64,000 nt of DNA, from contig CAZPEP010000042.1 of NCBI GenBank assembly GCA_964585685.1, positions 113,776 to 177,775 of the forward strand. Direction: 5' to 3'. Under the pieces are notes generated by a model. It was not told the DNA's origin. It saw only the letters and a list, made by a program, of their open reading frames with translations, and did not search any database. Source of the DNA: JALHVH01 sp964585685. Lineage in GTDB: Bacteria > Acidobacteriota > Aminicenantia > Aminicenantales > Saccharicenantaceae. Both the position numbers and the translations under genes were made by a program. Shown here in pieces: positions 35,943 to 44,420 of the stretch (the first letter of the stretch is position 1; each line of letters opens with the position of its first letter).

Positions 35943-37115
35943 TCAGTTCCGGCCTCGCAACGCTTCCTTGGCCCGTAGGAAGGTGCGGGACATGGCCCAA
36001 GCCAAGACTTGCGCGGTACGGTCTCTCTCCTGGGTGATCCGGAGATAGCGGGGAAAACCGATAGCGGATCTGAGCCCGGCGAAAGAGCTTCCGGCGAGCC
36101 TCAATCGGCGCCAATTCCGTGCCCAGGAATATGGGATGCTCCCCAACGCTTTGGCGGGCCGGATCCTGAGCCGGTACTCCACCCGCTCCATGCGCGTCAC
36201 CGGAAGTTTTTGAAGCCGTGCGATGATTTCCGGAGGAATGGGGGCCGCCAGCGCTTCGCGAAGGAAGAGGAGAGCGCCGAGGACCGGCAGGATCAAATGG
36301 CGCTTCTCCGCCTGCGCGACCAGCAGGTCCCAATCCAGTTTGCCTCGGGTCGCGTTGAGGATTGTCATCGCATCCGCCGCCCAGCATGCGGGCGAAGTGC
36401 CGTCTGGCGCTATCCCATGTGCAAAGACAAACAAAAGGTGCCCAACGGGGCTGAGGGTCAGCGCAGGCGTATTCTCAATTTGCAGGGAATTCCCGTTTGC
36501 CAGAGGGTCTTCGCCGGCGCCGGGGTCGGGAATATCAGGGAGCGCCCGCCAGTAAAGGTCAAGACTTTGGCCTGTCGGGTTTTCAAAGCGCGCGGAATCT
36601 CTTAGCAGCCTGAATTCTTCGGTCATTTTCTCCTTGGGCAGGCTTTTGATCTTCCAGCCGGCCTGTTCAAGGGTGGAGATGGCCGAATGCACTCGGCGGA
36701 CGGGCACCAGCACGTCAAGGAAATCCATCGGACGCAGGCCGTAATCCCGATAATAGAGCAGGGTGAGCGCCGCGCCGCTCAGGACCATCGTTTCGATTCC
36801 GGCGGACTGAAGCTGGCGCAGCCCACCGGCCAGAACTTGAAATGACAGTCGGTTCTTGTACCAGGTCAGCCGATAGATCCCCTTGAGCCGTCCCATGGAC
36901 GGGTCATCCACGCTGTGGGTGCGCAAATTGTGATAGAGCAGAGGCAGCAGGCGAAAACTCCCCATGTCCAGAATATCGGTATCGAGGTTTATGCGTTCTT
37001 TCCATTGCTGCCAAGCCTGCAAGGCCGGCGCGCCTTGCCATAACGCGGCTTTGAGCAATAAGATCTGGGGAGCGGAGGGGAAGGCCCCACCTTCCGGAAA
37101 CCGGGTATGCGTCAC
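35943..37115 (-). CDS. Nucleotidyltransferase family protein (NTP_transf_5 type)
   Basis: A 390-residue protein starting with GTG (37115). GIETMVLSGAALTLLYYRDY, then GLRPMDFLDVLVPVRRV, is the nucleotidyltransferase core of the PF14907-type family, in which the GxAL and the DxDxLV acids bind metal and nucleotide. Here the second motif reads MDFLDVLV, so the first acid is conserved and the spacing is normal. Members occur with HprK-like kinases and PqqD proteins in lasso-type loci, where a role on phosphorylated peptides has been proposed. First gene of the 37.1-18.4 kb minus-strand array. Confidence 0.82.
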   Translation of the reverse strand: MTHTRFPEGGAFPSAPQILLLKAALWQGAPALQAWQQWKERINLDTDILDMGSFRLLPLLYHNLRTHSVDDPSMGRLKGIYRLTWYKNRLSFQVLAGGLRQLQSAGIETMVLSGAALTLLYYRDYGLRPMDFLDVLVPVRRVHSAISTLEQAGWKIKSLPKEKMTEEFRLLRDSARFENPTGQSLDLYWRALPDIPDPGAGEDPLANGNSLQIENTPALTLSPVGHLLFVFAHGIAPDGTSPACWAADAMTILNATRGKLDWDLLVAQAEKRHLILPVLGALLFLREALAAPIPPEIIARLQKLPVTRMERVEYRLRIRPAKALGSIPYSWARNWRRLRLAGSSFAGLRSAIGFPRYLRITQERDRTAQVLAWAMSRTFLRAKEALRGRN

Positions 37116-37454
37116 GCTTCTGTCTCTACGGCTTGAGAATCGTTCCGAGCGAAAAGCAAGCTACCGCCGATGGAAGGGCAAGGCGCGGGACTGAAAGTGT
37201 CGGAATATTACGCGCCGAAAAAGCCAGGAGCGGGGAAAAGAGGACAACGTTCTTTTCTTATACGATTCACCAACTCAGTCCCATCACAAAAGAACTTGAT
37301 GAGCCGATTTTATGAATCCGGGCGGGCCTTGTCAAGAAAGAAAATGGGGACAGCGCATGGCTGAGGGCTCAGGTCCTAGGGTCCCGGATGTCATTGCGGG
37401 CGAAGCGCAATGACAGACACGAAACCTGCCCCCCTCAGCCCCTCCCCAAGAGGA
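37116..37454. other. Spacer with composite repeat (339 bp)
   Basis: No gene seen. At about 37385-37415 a palindromic piece GTCATTGCGGGCGAAGCGCA (self-complementary around GCGGGC) is followed by ACACGAAACCTGCCCCCC-like sequence. The same arrangement (palindromic rRNA-like REP word followed by GAGACCTGACCCC) recurs at 40.24-40.31 and 44.71-44.84 kb. A GGGGACAGCGCA word at 37347 links it to the RAYT-type motifs. Probably dispersed-repeat debris between the two minus-strand units. Confidence 0.5.
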
Positions 37455-38591
37455 TCACGGCATGGCCTCCTCCCGGCAGAAAACGGGAAACGGCAGGACG
37501 CGGACGCCGCTCTTTTCGAAATCCCGAGTCCCCGTGTGGACCTGATACAGCCGCGGGATGGGGATTCGATCCCTAAAATAAAACAAGGCGGGATTGACGG
37601 CTTTTTCGCCCGTTTTGCATTCGACCGCGAACTGGGGTCGTCCGTCCTTGAGGACGAGGAAATCGATCTCTCGTTTGTCCGTATCCCGGAGAAATCTCAG
37701 CTCCATCCGAAAACCCTGGCTATCCTCGAGAAAATGACAGTACTTAAGCAATTGACAAGCCACTAGGTTTTCGAACCTGGGACCAACTTCCGGTACCGAC
37801 GACCAGTCCCAAAGATACAGCTTCTGTTCTTTCTTGACGGCCCTCACCCGCGGCGCGCCGTAGGGAGCGAGCCGGAAACAGACATAGAGCCGTTCGAAAA
37901 CGGAGACCCAGCGGTCCGCCGTTTCGTGGGCGACGCCCAGCTCCTCTTTCAGGCTCTTCACGGAGAGAGGGGAGCCGACGCGACGGGGAAGCTCCTCGAC
38001 CAGCAGTTCCAGCAGGCTAAGCTCTTTGACCCGCTCCAGATCGCGGATGTCGTCATAGACGACCCGATGGATCCTCTCCCTCTGCCAGCGGCGCCAAAAC
38101 CGCTCCTCGCCACGCAGAAAGGGCTCGGGAAAGCCGCCGAATCTCAGCAACTGGTCCAGATCCAGGGCGGTCGAACCGCCTAATTCGGGGAACGAGAACG
38201 GATGAAGCCGGTAGCCATGGTAACGGCCTTGGAGCGAATCCCCGCCCCGGCTGTAATGGTCCAAGCGGGCCGAACCGGTGATGATGAAAGACTGCTCGGA
38301 TTTCCTCGTGTCATAGAAACCCTTGACCATATTCCGCCATCGGGCGTACTTATGGATCTCGTCCAGGATGATCACGGGCTGGCCGGAGGGCAGTTCGCCC
38401 CTCATGAGCCCGGAACGGACGCGAATGTCGTCCCAGTTGAGATACGCAGGATGCTTCTCGCTCGGATCGGACAAAAACGACAACGCGAAGGTCGTCTTTC
38501 CGACCTGGCGCGGGCCGCCCACAAAGAGCATGTGCGTCTTCAGGTCAGCCGCTGCATCTTTTTTCAAGTAGCGAGTGTGGAGCGAGGCCAT
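37455..38591 (-). CDS. AAA ATPase with DUF4143 domain
   Basis: A 378-residue protein of the archaeal-type ATPase group. Walker A is FVGGPRQVGKTTFALSFL, Walker B VIILDEIHKYARWRNMVKGF, sensor FIITGSARLDHYSRGGDSLQ and the arginine-rich GRYHGYRLHPFSFPEL. The C-terminal DUF4143 part has REIDFLVLKDGRPQFAVECK, a nuclease-like D-ExK motif. Such proteins are widespread, often horizontally mobile, and of unknown physiological role. It stands alone beside toxin-antitoxin genes. Confidence 0.92.
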   Translation of the reverse strand: MASLHTRYLKKDAAADLKTHMLFVGGPRQVGKTTFALSFLSDPSEKHPAYLNWDDIRVRSGLMRGELPSGQPVIILDEIHKYARWRNMVKGFYDTRKSEQSFIITGSARLDHYSRGGDSLQGRYHGYRLHPFSFPELGGSTALDLDQLLRFGGFPEPFLRGEERFWRRWQRERIHRVVYDDIRDLERVKELSLLELLVEELPRRVGSPLSVKSLKEELGVAHETADRWVSVFERLYVCFRLAPYGAPRVRAVKKEQKLYLWDWSSVPEVGPRFENLVACQLLKYCHFLEDSQGFRMELRFLRDTDKREIDFLVLKDGRPQFAVECKTGEKAVNPALFYFRDRIPIPRLYQVHTGTRDFEKSGVRVLPFPVFCREEAMP

Positions 38592-38667
38592 GGTAAAGTC
38601 AGCTTAACACGATTTTACTCATCCGTAAAGTCAAGCTCATAAGGCCTGACCCCTCCAAGAGTCCCGT

Positions 38668-38696
38668 TTGACCTTGGTGGATTACTATGGTATGAA
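38668..38696 (+). promoter_or_regulatory. Sigma70-like promoter of mazEF
   Basis: TTGACC (38668-38673), 17-base spacer, TATGAA (38691-38696). The ribosome site AGGAG at 38703 lies eight bases before ATG 38715. Immediately upstream (38645-38660) is a CCTGACCCCTCCAAGAG dispersed repeat that also occurs before two other antitoxin genes of this window. Confidence 0.7.
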
Positions 38697-38714
38697 TAGA
38701 GTAGGAGCGCATAA

Positions 38715-38972
38715 ATGAGAAGTTCAGTCAAATTCACCGTCAGTATTCCTTGGAAGGAGTACGACGAAATGGAAGCCGTCCGCAAGAAAGCCGGGGTGAC
38801 GAGGAGCGCCTTTATTCTCGAGATCCTCTCGGCCTGGAAAGATGCCCGCCGGCGGGAAAGCGCCATAAGGTCGTATGTCGCCGGGTATCGTAGAACGCCC
38901 GAGGACTCCGCACTTGCCGAAGCATTGGCCCGGGCGGCGGCCGAAATTCTTCCGGCCGAGGACTGGACGTGA
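38715..38972 (+). CDS. mazE: Ribbon-helix-helix antitoxin of a MazEF-type module
   Basis: An 85-residue protein with a good ribosome site AGGAG eight bases before ATG. The N-terminus SVKFTVSIPWKEYDEMEAVR is the beta-strand and first helix of a CopG/RHH fold (KFTVSIP as operator-contacting strand), followed by a basic helix and an acidic tail (AAAEILPAEDW) that would wrap the toxin. Its stop overlaps the toxin start (GTGA), the usual coupled arrangement. It presumably represses its own promoter. Confidence 0.87.
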   Translation: MRSSVKFTVSIPWKEYDEMEAVRKKAGVTRSAFILEILSAWKDARRRESAIRSYVAGYRRTPEDSALAEALARAAAEILPAEDWT

Positions 38973-39280
38973 GAAGAGGCGAGATCTGGTGGGCGGATCT
39001 CGGCCCGCCTTCCGGAAAGCGCCCCGTCGTTCTTCTCAGCCGTGAGGAGGCTTATGCGGTTCGCACCGCGGTCACCGTCGCTCCCCTGACAAGGACGATC
39101 CGCAGCATCCCGGTCGAAGTCCCTCTCGACGAGAAGGACGGGCTCCCGAAACCGTGCGTCGTCAACCTCGATTCCATCGTCACGATCCCCAGGCGCCTGT
39201 TGGTGTCGAGGATCACGAGCCTGTCCGCGGATAAACTGCGCCTCGTCCGGGAAGCGATCCGGTTCGCCTTGGATCTTTAG
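38969..39280 (+). CDS. mazF: MazF/PemK-type endoribonuclease toxin
   Basis: A 103-residue toxin with GTG start overlapping the antitoxin stop by four bases. RRGEIWWADLGPPSGKRPVV is the typical MazF opening, with the conserved Arg/Gly and the P-x-x-x-KRPVV core. TIRSIPVEVPLDEKDGLPKP and CVVNLDSIVTIPRRLLVS hold the catalytic Arg and Thr region. It would cleave mRNA when antitoxin is lost. Complete and apparently intact. Confidence 0.95.
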   Translation: MRRGEIWWADLGPPSGKRPVVLLSREEAYAVRTAVTVAPLTRTIRSIPVEVPLDEKDGLPKPCVVNLDSIVTIPRRLLVSRITSLSADKLRLVREAIRFALDL

Positions 39281-39297
39281 GCCCTCCAAGAGATTTC

Positions 39298-39326
39298 TTG
39301 ACAAAATATTCTTATGTGCCTATATT
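39298..39326 (+). promoter_or_regulatory. Promoter of the Phd-like antitoxin gene
   Basis: TTGACA (39298-39303), 17-base spacer, TATATT (39321-39326): near consensus. A short ACAATTGT palindrome at 39333 lies between it and the gene and could be the autoregulatory operator. Ribosome site GAGGA about eight bases before ATG 39360. Confidence 0.8.
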
Positions 39327-39359
39327 TGAGATACAATTGTAGTCACAGAGGAATTCGAT

Positions 39360-39890
39360 ATGCGTTTCGTCAACGTACGTGAACTTAAAAGCAAAACGTC
39401 GGAAATACTCCGGGCGGCGGCGGGAGAGGACATCATCGTCACCAATCACGGGAAACCCGTTGCCGTCGTTACTGGAATAGATGGGGGGGATTTTGAAAAG
39501 ATCGGTTTTCGCGGTGGCCGCCGTCGGGTCCGCGAGACTCACGCCCCCTACCGAATGGAGGCGGTAGATCCAGAGAAGCCGGACGCGGGCATGCCGGCGC
39601 CGTCCCCTGCTGGAAAATCGGCCTGGGATCCGTTGAAAGCCGTATTCTGGGACTATCCGGAATTGACCGAGGAAAAAGCGGTGCGTGCTTACGTGGAGGA
39701 GGCGCGTCGTTCCCCGGAGCGCGATGCGTTGGATTGGGTCCTGACCAGGTTTTTGGAGCGCGGGCGCGTCGTCGACGTGCGGAAATTTTTCGATTGGGCC
39801 GAAATCCGATCGGCCCTCCCTCACCTTCGATTGACTCTGTTCGCGCGGAACAAATGGGCCAGAATGCTGGAAGTCTATGATCGAACTTAG
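39360..39890 (+). CDS. Phd-type antitoxin fused to a DUF6922-like C-terminal region
   Basis: A 176-residue protein. Residues 1-55 are a Phd/YefM DNA-binding domain (MRFVNVRELKSKTSEILRAA, then EDIIVTNHGKPVAVV). A low-complexity linker follows, then about 85 residues with LKAVFWDYPELTEEKAV and LDWVLTRFLERGRVVDVRKF. That FWD plus RxLExG pattern resembles the small proteins (DUF6922-like) that precede AbiEii-type nucleotidyltransferases. So this is probably the antitoxin or partner of the broken gene that follows. Own strong promoter at 39298-39326. Confidence 0.75.
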   Translation: MRFVNVRELKSKTSEILRAAAGEDIIVTNHGKPVAVVTGIDGGDFEKIGFRGGRRRVRETHAPYRMEAVDPEKPDAGMPAPSPAGKSAWDPLKAVFWDYPELTEEKAVRAYVEEARRSPERDALDWVLTRFLERGRVVDVRKFFDWAEIRSALPHLRLTLFARNKWARMLEVYDRT

Positions 39891-40223
39891 GCCGTCCGAC
39901 CAGGGGTTCAGGGGACCGGCCCAGCGCGCAGTCCTGTCCGGATTGAGCCCAAGGATTTTATCGATTTCTATTTCATTCGCCGCCGTTTTCCCCGGCTCGA
40001 AATGTCCGAGATTTATCGCGGTGCGCGGGCCAAGGACGTCCAATTTGACGACCCTGCGTCCGCCGCTTATCAACTCGAATGCGCCGTCAAAGACTTGCGT
40101 CGGATCATCCGCGGCGGGTCGGAGCTGAAGAGGGTCCCGTCGCTTCTCGTCTCCGTCGATTGGGAGGATTTCTGGCGTGTGTTCACCGGCCTTGCGGAAT
40201 GGCTATATGACCAGGGAAGATGA
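39877..40223 (+). pseudogene. Remnant of an AbiEii-type nucleotidyltransferase
   Basis: An ATG at 39877 overlaps the preceding gene by 14 bases, but its frame soon stops being protein-like. In the frame ending at 40223 a C-terminal fragment without a start reads KDFIDFYFIRRRFPRLEM, then SEIYRGARAKDVQFDDPASA and WEDFWRVFTGLAEWLYDQGR. KDFxDxYFI is the signature seen in the C-terminal half of AbiEii/AbiGii nucleotidyltransferases. The N-terminal catalytic half (GGTAL) is missing. I interpret it as a decayed toxin left behind by a truncation plus frameshift. Confidence 0.5.
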
Positions 40224-40235
40224 ACGGGGTTAGGA

Positions 40236-40310
40236 CCCCTTGGACCTCCTGTAGATTGCCGCATCGCAAGGCTCCTCGCAATAACGGACACGAGACCTGA
40301 CCCCCCAAGG
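40236..40310. repeat. Composite REP-like repeat ending in GAGACCTGACCCC
   Basis: GGACCCCTTGGACCTCCTG, then an ATTGCCGCATCGCAAGGCTC word with CTCGCAATAACGG, and finally CGAGACCTGACCCCCC. The same two modules (a TTGCGAGGAGC/GCGAAGCAA-type palindrome plus GAGACCTGACCCC) build the element at 44712-44836 and, in degenerate form, 37385-37440. It lies directly between the decayed nucleotidyltransferase and the SLBB exporter promoter. Confidence 0.55.
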
Positions 40311-40323
40311 GCGGGCCTTATGA

Positions 40324-40353
40324 TTGACATCGGAAAAGGGGCCGTCATATAAT
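40324..40353 (+). promoter_or_regulatory. Consensus promoter of the polysaccharide export operon
   Basis: TTGACA (40324-40329), 18-base spacer, TATAAT (40348-40353): both hexamers are exact sigma70 consensus. The transcription start would fall near 40360, about 40 bases before the SLBB exporter ATG. Such a promoter predicts strong constitutive expression of the three-gene operon that ends with a PqqD-like gene. Confidence 0.9.
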
Positions 40354-40402
40354 CCCAGTCTCCAACGAACGATTGAGTGGGACCGGAAAAAGGATGGATG
40401 GG

Positions 40403-43285
40403 ATGAAGAAAACAGCGGCACTTTCGTTATTGTTATTGGTCTGGGCGTTCGCGTCGGCGAGCGGGGGGGCGGCCCAGGAAAAACCCCAGGCCTTCGGCTA
40501 CGACATCTTCCGCGCCCCTTCCGAGCCCATCGTCGAGGGGCCGGTTGACGACGGCTACCTGCTCAGCCCGGGCGACGAGGTCGTCATTTCGGTCTGGGGC
40601 CAGCTCAACCTGAAGCACGCCTTGGTCGTGAGCGATGACGGGTTCATCGACATCCCCGAGGAGGGCGGGCGCGTCTTCACGAGCGGGGCCAGCCTCAAGG
40701 AACTGCGGCGGATGGTCACGGAGAGCCTTTCGCGCGTCTACGCGAGCTACATCAACGCGGAGAACCCGGGGCAGAGCACGGCCTTCGTGGACGTCAAGCT
40801 GGGCAAGATCCGGAAACTGCTGGTCTACGTGGTCGGCGAGGTCAAGAACCAGGGGCCGTACACCATAAGCTCGGGAGTCGCTACGCTCATCAACGTTCTG
40901 ATCAACGCGGGCGGGGTGAAGGAGACGGGGTCGCTCCGGGACGTGAGGATACGGCGGGCGGACGGGATCGTCGACGCGGTGGATCTCTATGACTTCCTGC
41001 TGACCGGGAAGGCGAACCCGAAGATGATGCGGCTCCGATACGGCGATTACGTCATCGTCCCGGTCAAGGGGAAGTCCGTGACGGCGCGGGGCGAGGTCAA
41101 GCGGCCGGGGATCTACGAGCTGGCCGGGAGCGAGGGGATCAAGGCCCTGATGGGGCTGGCGGGGGGGCTCAACCCGAACGCGTACCTGAAGCGGGTCCAG
41201 ATCCGACGGTACACGATCAACGAGGGCGAGAAGGTCATCGATCTGGATCTCGAGCCGGTGCTGGGGGATGCGAAAGTGGATTTCGCGATGGCCGACGGCG
41301 ACGATGTCAGCTTCTTCCCCAACATCCAGGTCAGGCGGCCGGTCGTCGAGATCTTGGGGGAAGGGATCAAGCGGCCGGGGACTTATGAGCATAGGCCGGG
41401 GATGACGCTCAAGGACCTCGTCCAGCAGGCCGAAGGGCTCAGGGAGGACGCATTTCTCGAGCGGGCGGACCTCGTGCGGACAGAGGACGATTTCTCGAAG
41501 AAGCTGACGAAATTCGCGCTGAAGGACCTCTATAAGGAGGCGAAGCCGGGGGTTTATGAGTTCGCGGGGGACGAGGCGGCGGGCAAGAACTTCGTCCTGA
41601 AAGAGCTGGACCAGATCCGGACATATTCGGCCTTCGACATCAAGGGAAAAGACAAGTACGTAACGCTCGAGGGGCAAGTCAAGGAGCCCGGGACATACGT
41701 CCTGGCCGAGGGAATGGGGCTCTATGACCTGATATTCGCGCGGGGCGGCTTCCAGGACGATGACTTCAAGAAAAGGACCTACCTCGAGCTGGGGCATGTG
41801 TTCAGGAAGGCCTCGGGAGAGCTGGAGGAGCACGTTCTGACGTTCAACCTCGGGAAGCTGCTCGGCGGCGATCCCGTCGAGGATATCAAGCTCGAGGCAT
41901 CCGATCGCGTCGTCGTCTACTCCTATGAGAGCCTCGAGAAAAAGCCGTATGTGACGGTCCAGGGGCTGGTGATACGGCCCGGGATGTATCCGCTCGCCGG
42001 GAACATGACCCTGGAGGACTTGATCCTGATCGCGGGCGGGCTGAGGCCGGACGCCTTCAAGGTCGAAGCCGTGATCGCCCGGACGAAGAGGGCGGCGGCG
42101 GAAGCGGGAGCGGGAGCGAAGCGCGAGATCTCGACCATCATCGTGCCGGTCGCGCTGGATTACGCCGTTCTGCCGAAAGAAAAGAAGACCCCCCTCGAAA
42201 TTTCCGATCAGATCGCCGTCCGAAACCTGCCGGAGTGGGAGCCTCTGCCCGTGGTGGGCCTGACCGGCTACGTCAGGTTTCCCGGGGTGTATTCCTTCGA
42301 ATCGCGGGAGGAGCGGGTTTCGAATATCGTCCAGCGGGCGGGCGGGCTTAAGGACGGCGCTTTTCCCGAGGGCGCCCGCTTGATGAGGCGAAAATTCATC
42401 CTCAACATGGCGCGGGAGAGGAGCGGCGAGCTGGAGACGGTCGCGATCGATCTGAAAGCGGCCCTGGACGCTCCGGGAGGTCCATCCGACCTCTTCCTCA
42501 AGGATGGGGACTTGATCTTCGTGCCCCCCGATCCGGGAACGGTGGAAGTTCGCGGCGCCGTGCGGAACCCGGCGATCTTCCAGTGCAAGAAAGGGAAGTC
42601 GGTGGGTTATTACATCGGGCTCGCGGGAGGATACGCGCGGGACGCGGACAAGGGCGGCGTCGTGGTCCTCCAACCCAACGGGTTCGCCCAAAAGAGGAAG
42701 GGCGGCCTGCTGGCCGGAGGCGGCGCGAGCGTCCTCGCGGGGAGCGTCGTGGACGTGCCGTACAAGGGCGAAGCGAGCGAGGTCGAAATCGTTGAGGTGA
42801 GGGGCGCGGTGAAGAGGCCGAGGATCGTAGCCTGGCGCAAGGGCGAGAAGCTGGAGCACTACATCGAGCTGGCGGGCGGGTACGACGAGGGCGCGGATAG
42901 TGCGAAGGTCGTGGTTTATCTCGAGGACGGGAAGATGCTCGAGACCAAGAAGGGCGACGCCGGCGAATTAGCGGGCGCCGTCATCGCCGCCGGCAGTGTC
43001 ATTGAGGTACCGGTGAAGGAGAAACCGGAGGCCGTCGCTCTGGCCGCCGGCATCCAGATCGTCGAGGTGAAGGGCGCGGTGAAGAGGCCGAGGATCATTG
43101 CCTGGAGGCAGGGCGAGAAACTGGATTATTACATCAGGTTGGCGGGCGGATACGATGAGGGCGCGAACGCTAATGCGGTCGTCGTTCATCTGGAGGACGG
43201 GAATGTCCTCGAGGCCAAGGGTCCCGGAGCATTGCTGGCCGCCGTCATTCCCGCCGGGAGCGTTATTGAGGTACCGGCTAAATAG
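40403..43285 (+). CDS. Wza-like polysaccharide export protein with nine SLBB-like repeats
   Basis: About 960 residues. ATG 40403 opens a signal peptide (MKKTAALSLLLLVWAFASAS) with cleavage near GGAAQ. A Poly_export domain follows (YLLSPGDEVVISVWGQLNLK). Nine SLBB-like units then repeat, each with V-x-GxVxxPGxY, at about 90-residue intervals. Normal Wza has two or three. The last two units (DNA about 42.79-43.06 and 43.06-43.28 kb) are nearly identical, a recent 270-base tandem duplication. It would form the outer-membrane exit pore with a very long periplasmic barrel. The Wzz-like gene follows after 10 bases. Confidence 0.92.
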   Translation: MKKTAALSLLLLVWAFASASGGAAQEKPQAFGYDIFRAPSEPIVEGPVDDGYLLSPGDEVVISVWGQLNLKHALVVSDDGFIDIPEEGGRVFTSGASLKELRRMVTESLSRVYASYINAENPGQSTAFVDVKLGKIRKLLVYVVGEVKNQGPYTISSGVATLINVLINAGGVKETGSLRDVRIRRADGIVDAVDLYDFLLTGKANPKMMRLRYGDYVIVPVKGKSVTARGEVKRPGIYELAGSEGIKALMGLAGGLNPNAYLKRVQIRRYTINEGEKVIDLDLEPVLGDAKVDFAMADGDDVSFFPNIQVRRPVVEILGEGIKRPGTYEHRPGMTLKDLVQQAEGLREDAFLERADLVRTEDDFSKKLTKFALKDLYKEAKPGVYEFAGDEAAGKNFVLKELDQIRTYSAFDIKGKDKYVTLEGQVKEPGTYVLAEGMGLYDLIFARGGFQDDDFKKRTYLELGHVFRKASGELEEHVLTFNLGKLLGGDPVEDIKLEASDRVVVYSYESLEKKPYVTVQGLVIRPGMYPLAGNMTLEDLILIAGGLRPDAFKVEAVIARTKRAAAEAGAGAKREISTIIVPVALDYAVLPKEKKTPLEISDQIAVRNLPEWEPLPVVGLTGYVRFPGVYSFESREERVSNIVQRAGGLKDGAFPEGARLMRRKFILNMARERSGELETVAIDLKAALDAPGGPSDLFLKDGDLIFVPPDPGTVEVRGAVRNPAIFQCKKGKSVGYYIGLAGGYARDADKGGVVVLQPNGFAQKRKGGLLAGGGASVLAGSVVDVPYKGEASEVEIVEVRGAVKRPRIVAWRKGEKLEHYIELAGGYDEGADSAKVVVYLEDGKMLETKKGDAGELAGAVIAAGSVIEVPVKEKPEAVALAAGIQIVEVKGAVKRPRIIAWRQGEKLDYYIRLAGGYDEGANANAVVVHLEDGNVLEAKGPGALLAAVIPAGSVIEVPAK

Positions 43286-43295
43286 GGGGCAAACG

Positions 43296-44387
43296 ATGCC
43301 TGATGAACAGAAACAGACGCCGCGGCCGGGGCCGCCCTACGAAAACCCGGAATTCGAGCAGATCCACATCATCGAATACGTCAATATCCTGCTCAGGCGG
43401 CGGTGGCTCATCGTTGCGGGCGTGTTCTTAACGGTCCTGCTCGCCGGGATCTACTCAAAGATGCAGCCTCCCGTCTATATGGCCTCGGGGAAATTCTTGC
43501 CTGCGAGGAACCCCGACATGGTCAACAGGATGAGCGCCCTGGCAGGACCCGGGGGACGGGTCGATACGATCGAAGAGAACCTCACGCCCGACTATTATAG
43601 CGAACTCATCAGGAGCGGCGCCTTTTTGGAACGGATCGCCAGGAAAAAGTACAAGACCCGCAAGTTCTCGGAACCGGTGGACCTCCTCACGTTCTACAAG
43701 ATCGAGGGAGGAAACGAGGGAGAGATTATCGGGAAGGCGATCAAGACGATCCGCGCCGGCCTGTCCATTTCCATGCCCAGGGGATCGGCCGTCAATATGC
43801 GCGGCGCCCAGTTCGTCACGGTCATCTACAAGGCCTCGGACCCGGAGCTGACCGCGAGCGTCGTCAACGGCATCCTGGGCGAGGCCGTCTCCTTCAACCA
43901 GACCTCGCGCGACTCCAAGGCCCTGCAAAACAGGCAATTCATCGAAAAACAGCTCACGGAGACTCAGGACCTCCTGCGGAAAGCCGAGAAAGACCTGACG
44001 GATTTTTCGACCCGGAACCGGAAGATCGCGACCCCGGACGTCGAGGTCGAAGCCGATCGGCTAAAGAGAGCGGTCAAGTCGCGGGAAGAAGTCTTTGTGA
44101 CCCTCGCGAGGCAGCTCGAACTGGCCAAGATCGAGGAGCAGCAGAAAAAACCGTTCATCGAGGTGATCGACACGGCGACCGTTCCCTTCGCCAAGATCGG
44201 ACCGAGCGCGAGGAAGAACGTCGTTTTGGCGGCGTTCCTGAGCGTGTTCTTTTTCTGCGGCCTGGCTTTCGTCCTGGAGTGGGTGAAGAAGATCAACCCC
44301 GACGAGGAGCGCAACCGGGAGTTTCTGGGCCATATCGAGGGCATCAAGCGGGACCTCTTGATATTCGGGAGAAAGAAGAGGAAATAG
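43296..44387 (+). CDS. Wzz-type chain-length/co-polymerase protein
   Basis: About 363 residues. ATG 43296 follows AGGGGGC by five bases. First membrane segment WLIVAGVFLTVLLAGIYSKM is near residue 40; a coiled-coil region (SKALQNRQFIEKQLTETQDL, LLRKAEKDLTDFSTRNRK) lies in the middle. The second membrane segment KNVVLAAFLSVFFFCGLAFV sits near residue 320, preceded by the conserved PFIEVIDTATVPFAKIGPSA. No C-terminal tyrosine kinase domain (no Walker A) and no Tyr-rich tail. It sets chain length for the glycan exported through the SLBB protein. Confidence 0.92.
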   Translation: MPDEQKQTPRPGPPYENPEFEQIHIIEYVNILLRRRWLIVAGVFLTVLLAGIYSKMQPPVYMASGKFLPARNPDMVNRMSALAGPGGRVDTIEENLTPDYYSELIRSGAFLERIARKKYKTRKFSEPVDLLTFYKIEGGNEGEIIGKAIKTIRAGLSISMPRGSAVNMRGAQFVTVIYKASDPELTASVVNGILGEAVSFNQTSRDSKALQNRQFIEKQLTETQDLLRKAEKDLTDFSTRNRKIATPDVEVEADRLKRAVKSREEVFVTLARQLELAKIEEQQKKPFIEVIDTATVPFAKIGPSARKNVVLAAFLSVFFFCGLAFVLEWVKKINPDEERNREFLGHIEGIKRDLLIFGRKKRK

Positions 44388-44420
44388 GGACAGCGCAGGA
44401 TTTGACGCAGGGAATGCAAG

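Noticed and set aside
35938..36387. 150-codon N-terminal extension of the HprK-like gene at 34879
   Set aside because: Lies inside the nucleotidyltransferase gene and lacks domain character; ATG 35937 follows the neighbour stop by five bases.
38615..39304. Long minus-strand open frame (229 codons) opposite mazEF
   Set aside because: It is the antisense shadow of two recognisable plus-strand genes and has no protein motif or ribosome site.
40433..42859. 808-codon minus-strand open frame opposite the SLBB exporter
   Set aside because: High-GC antisense shadow, rich in Arg/His/Asp/Pro; the plus-strand gene has a signal peptide, promoter and domain repeats.
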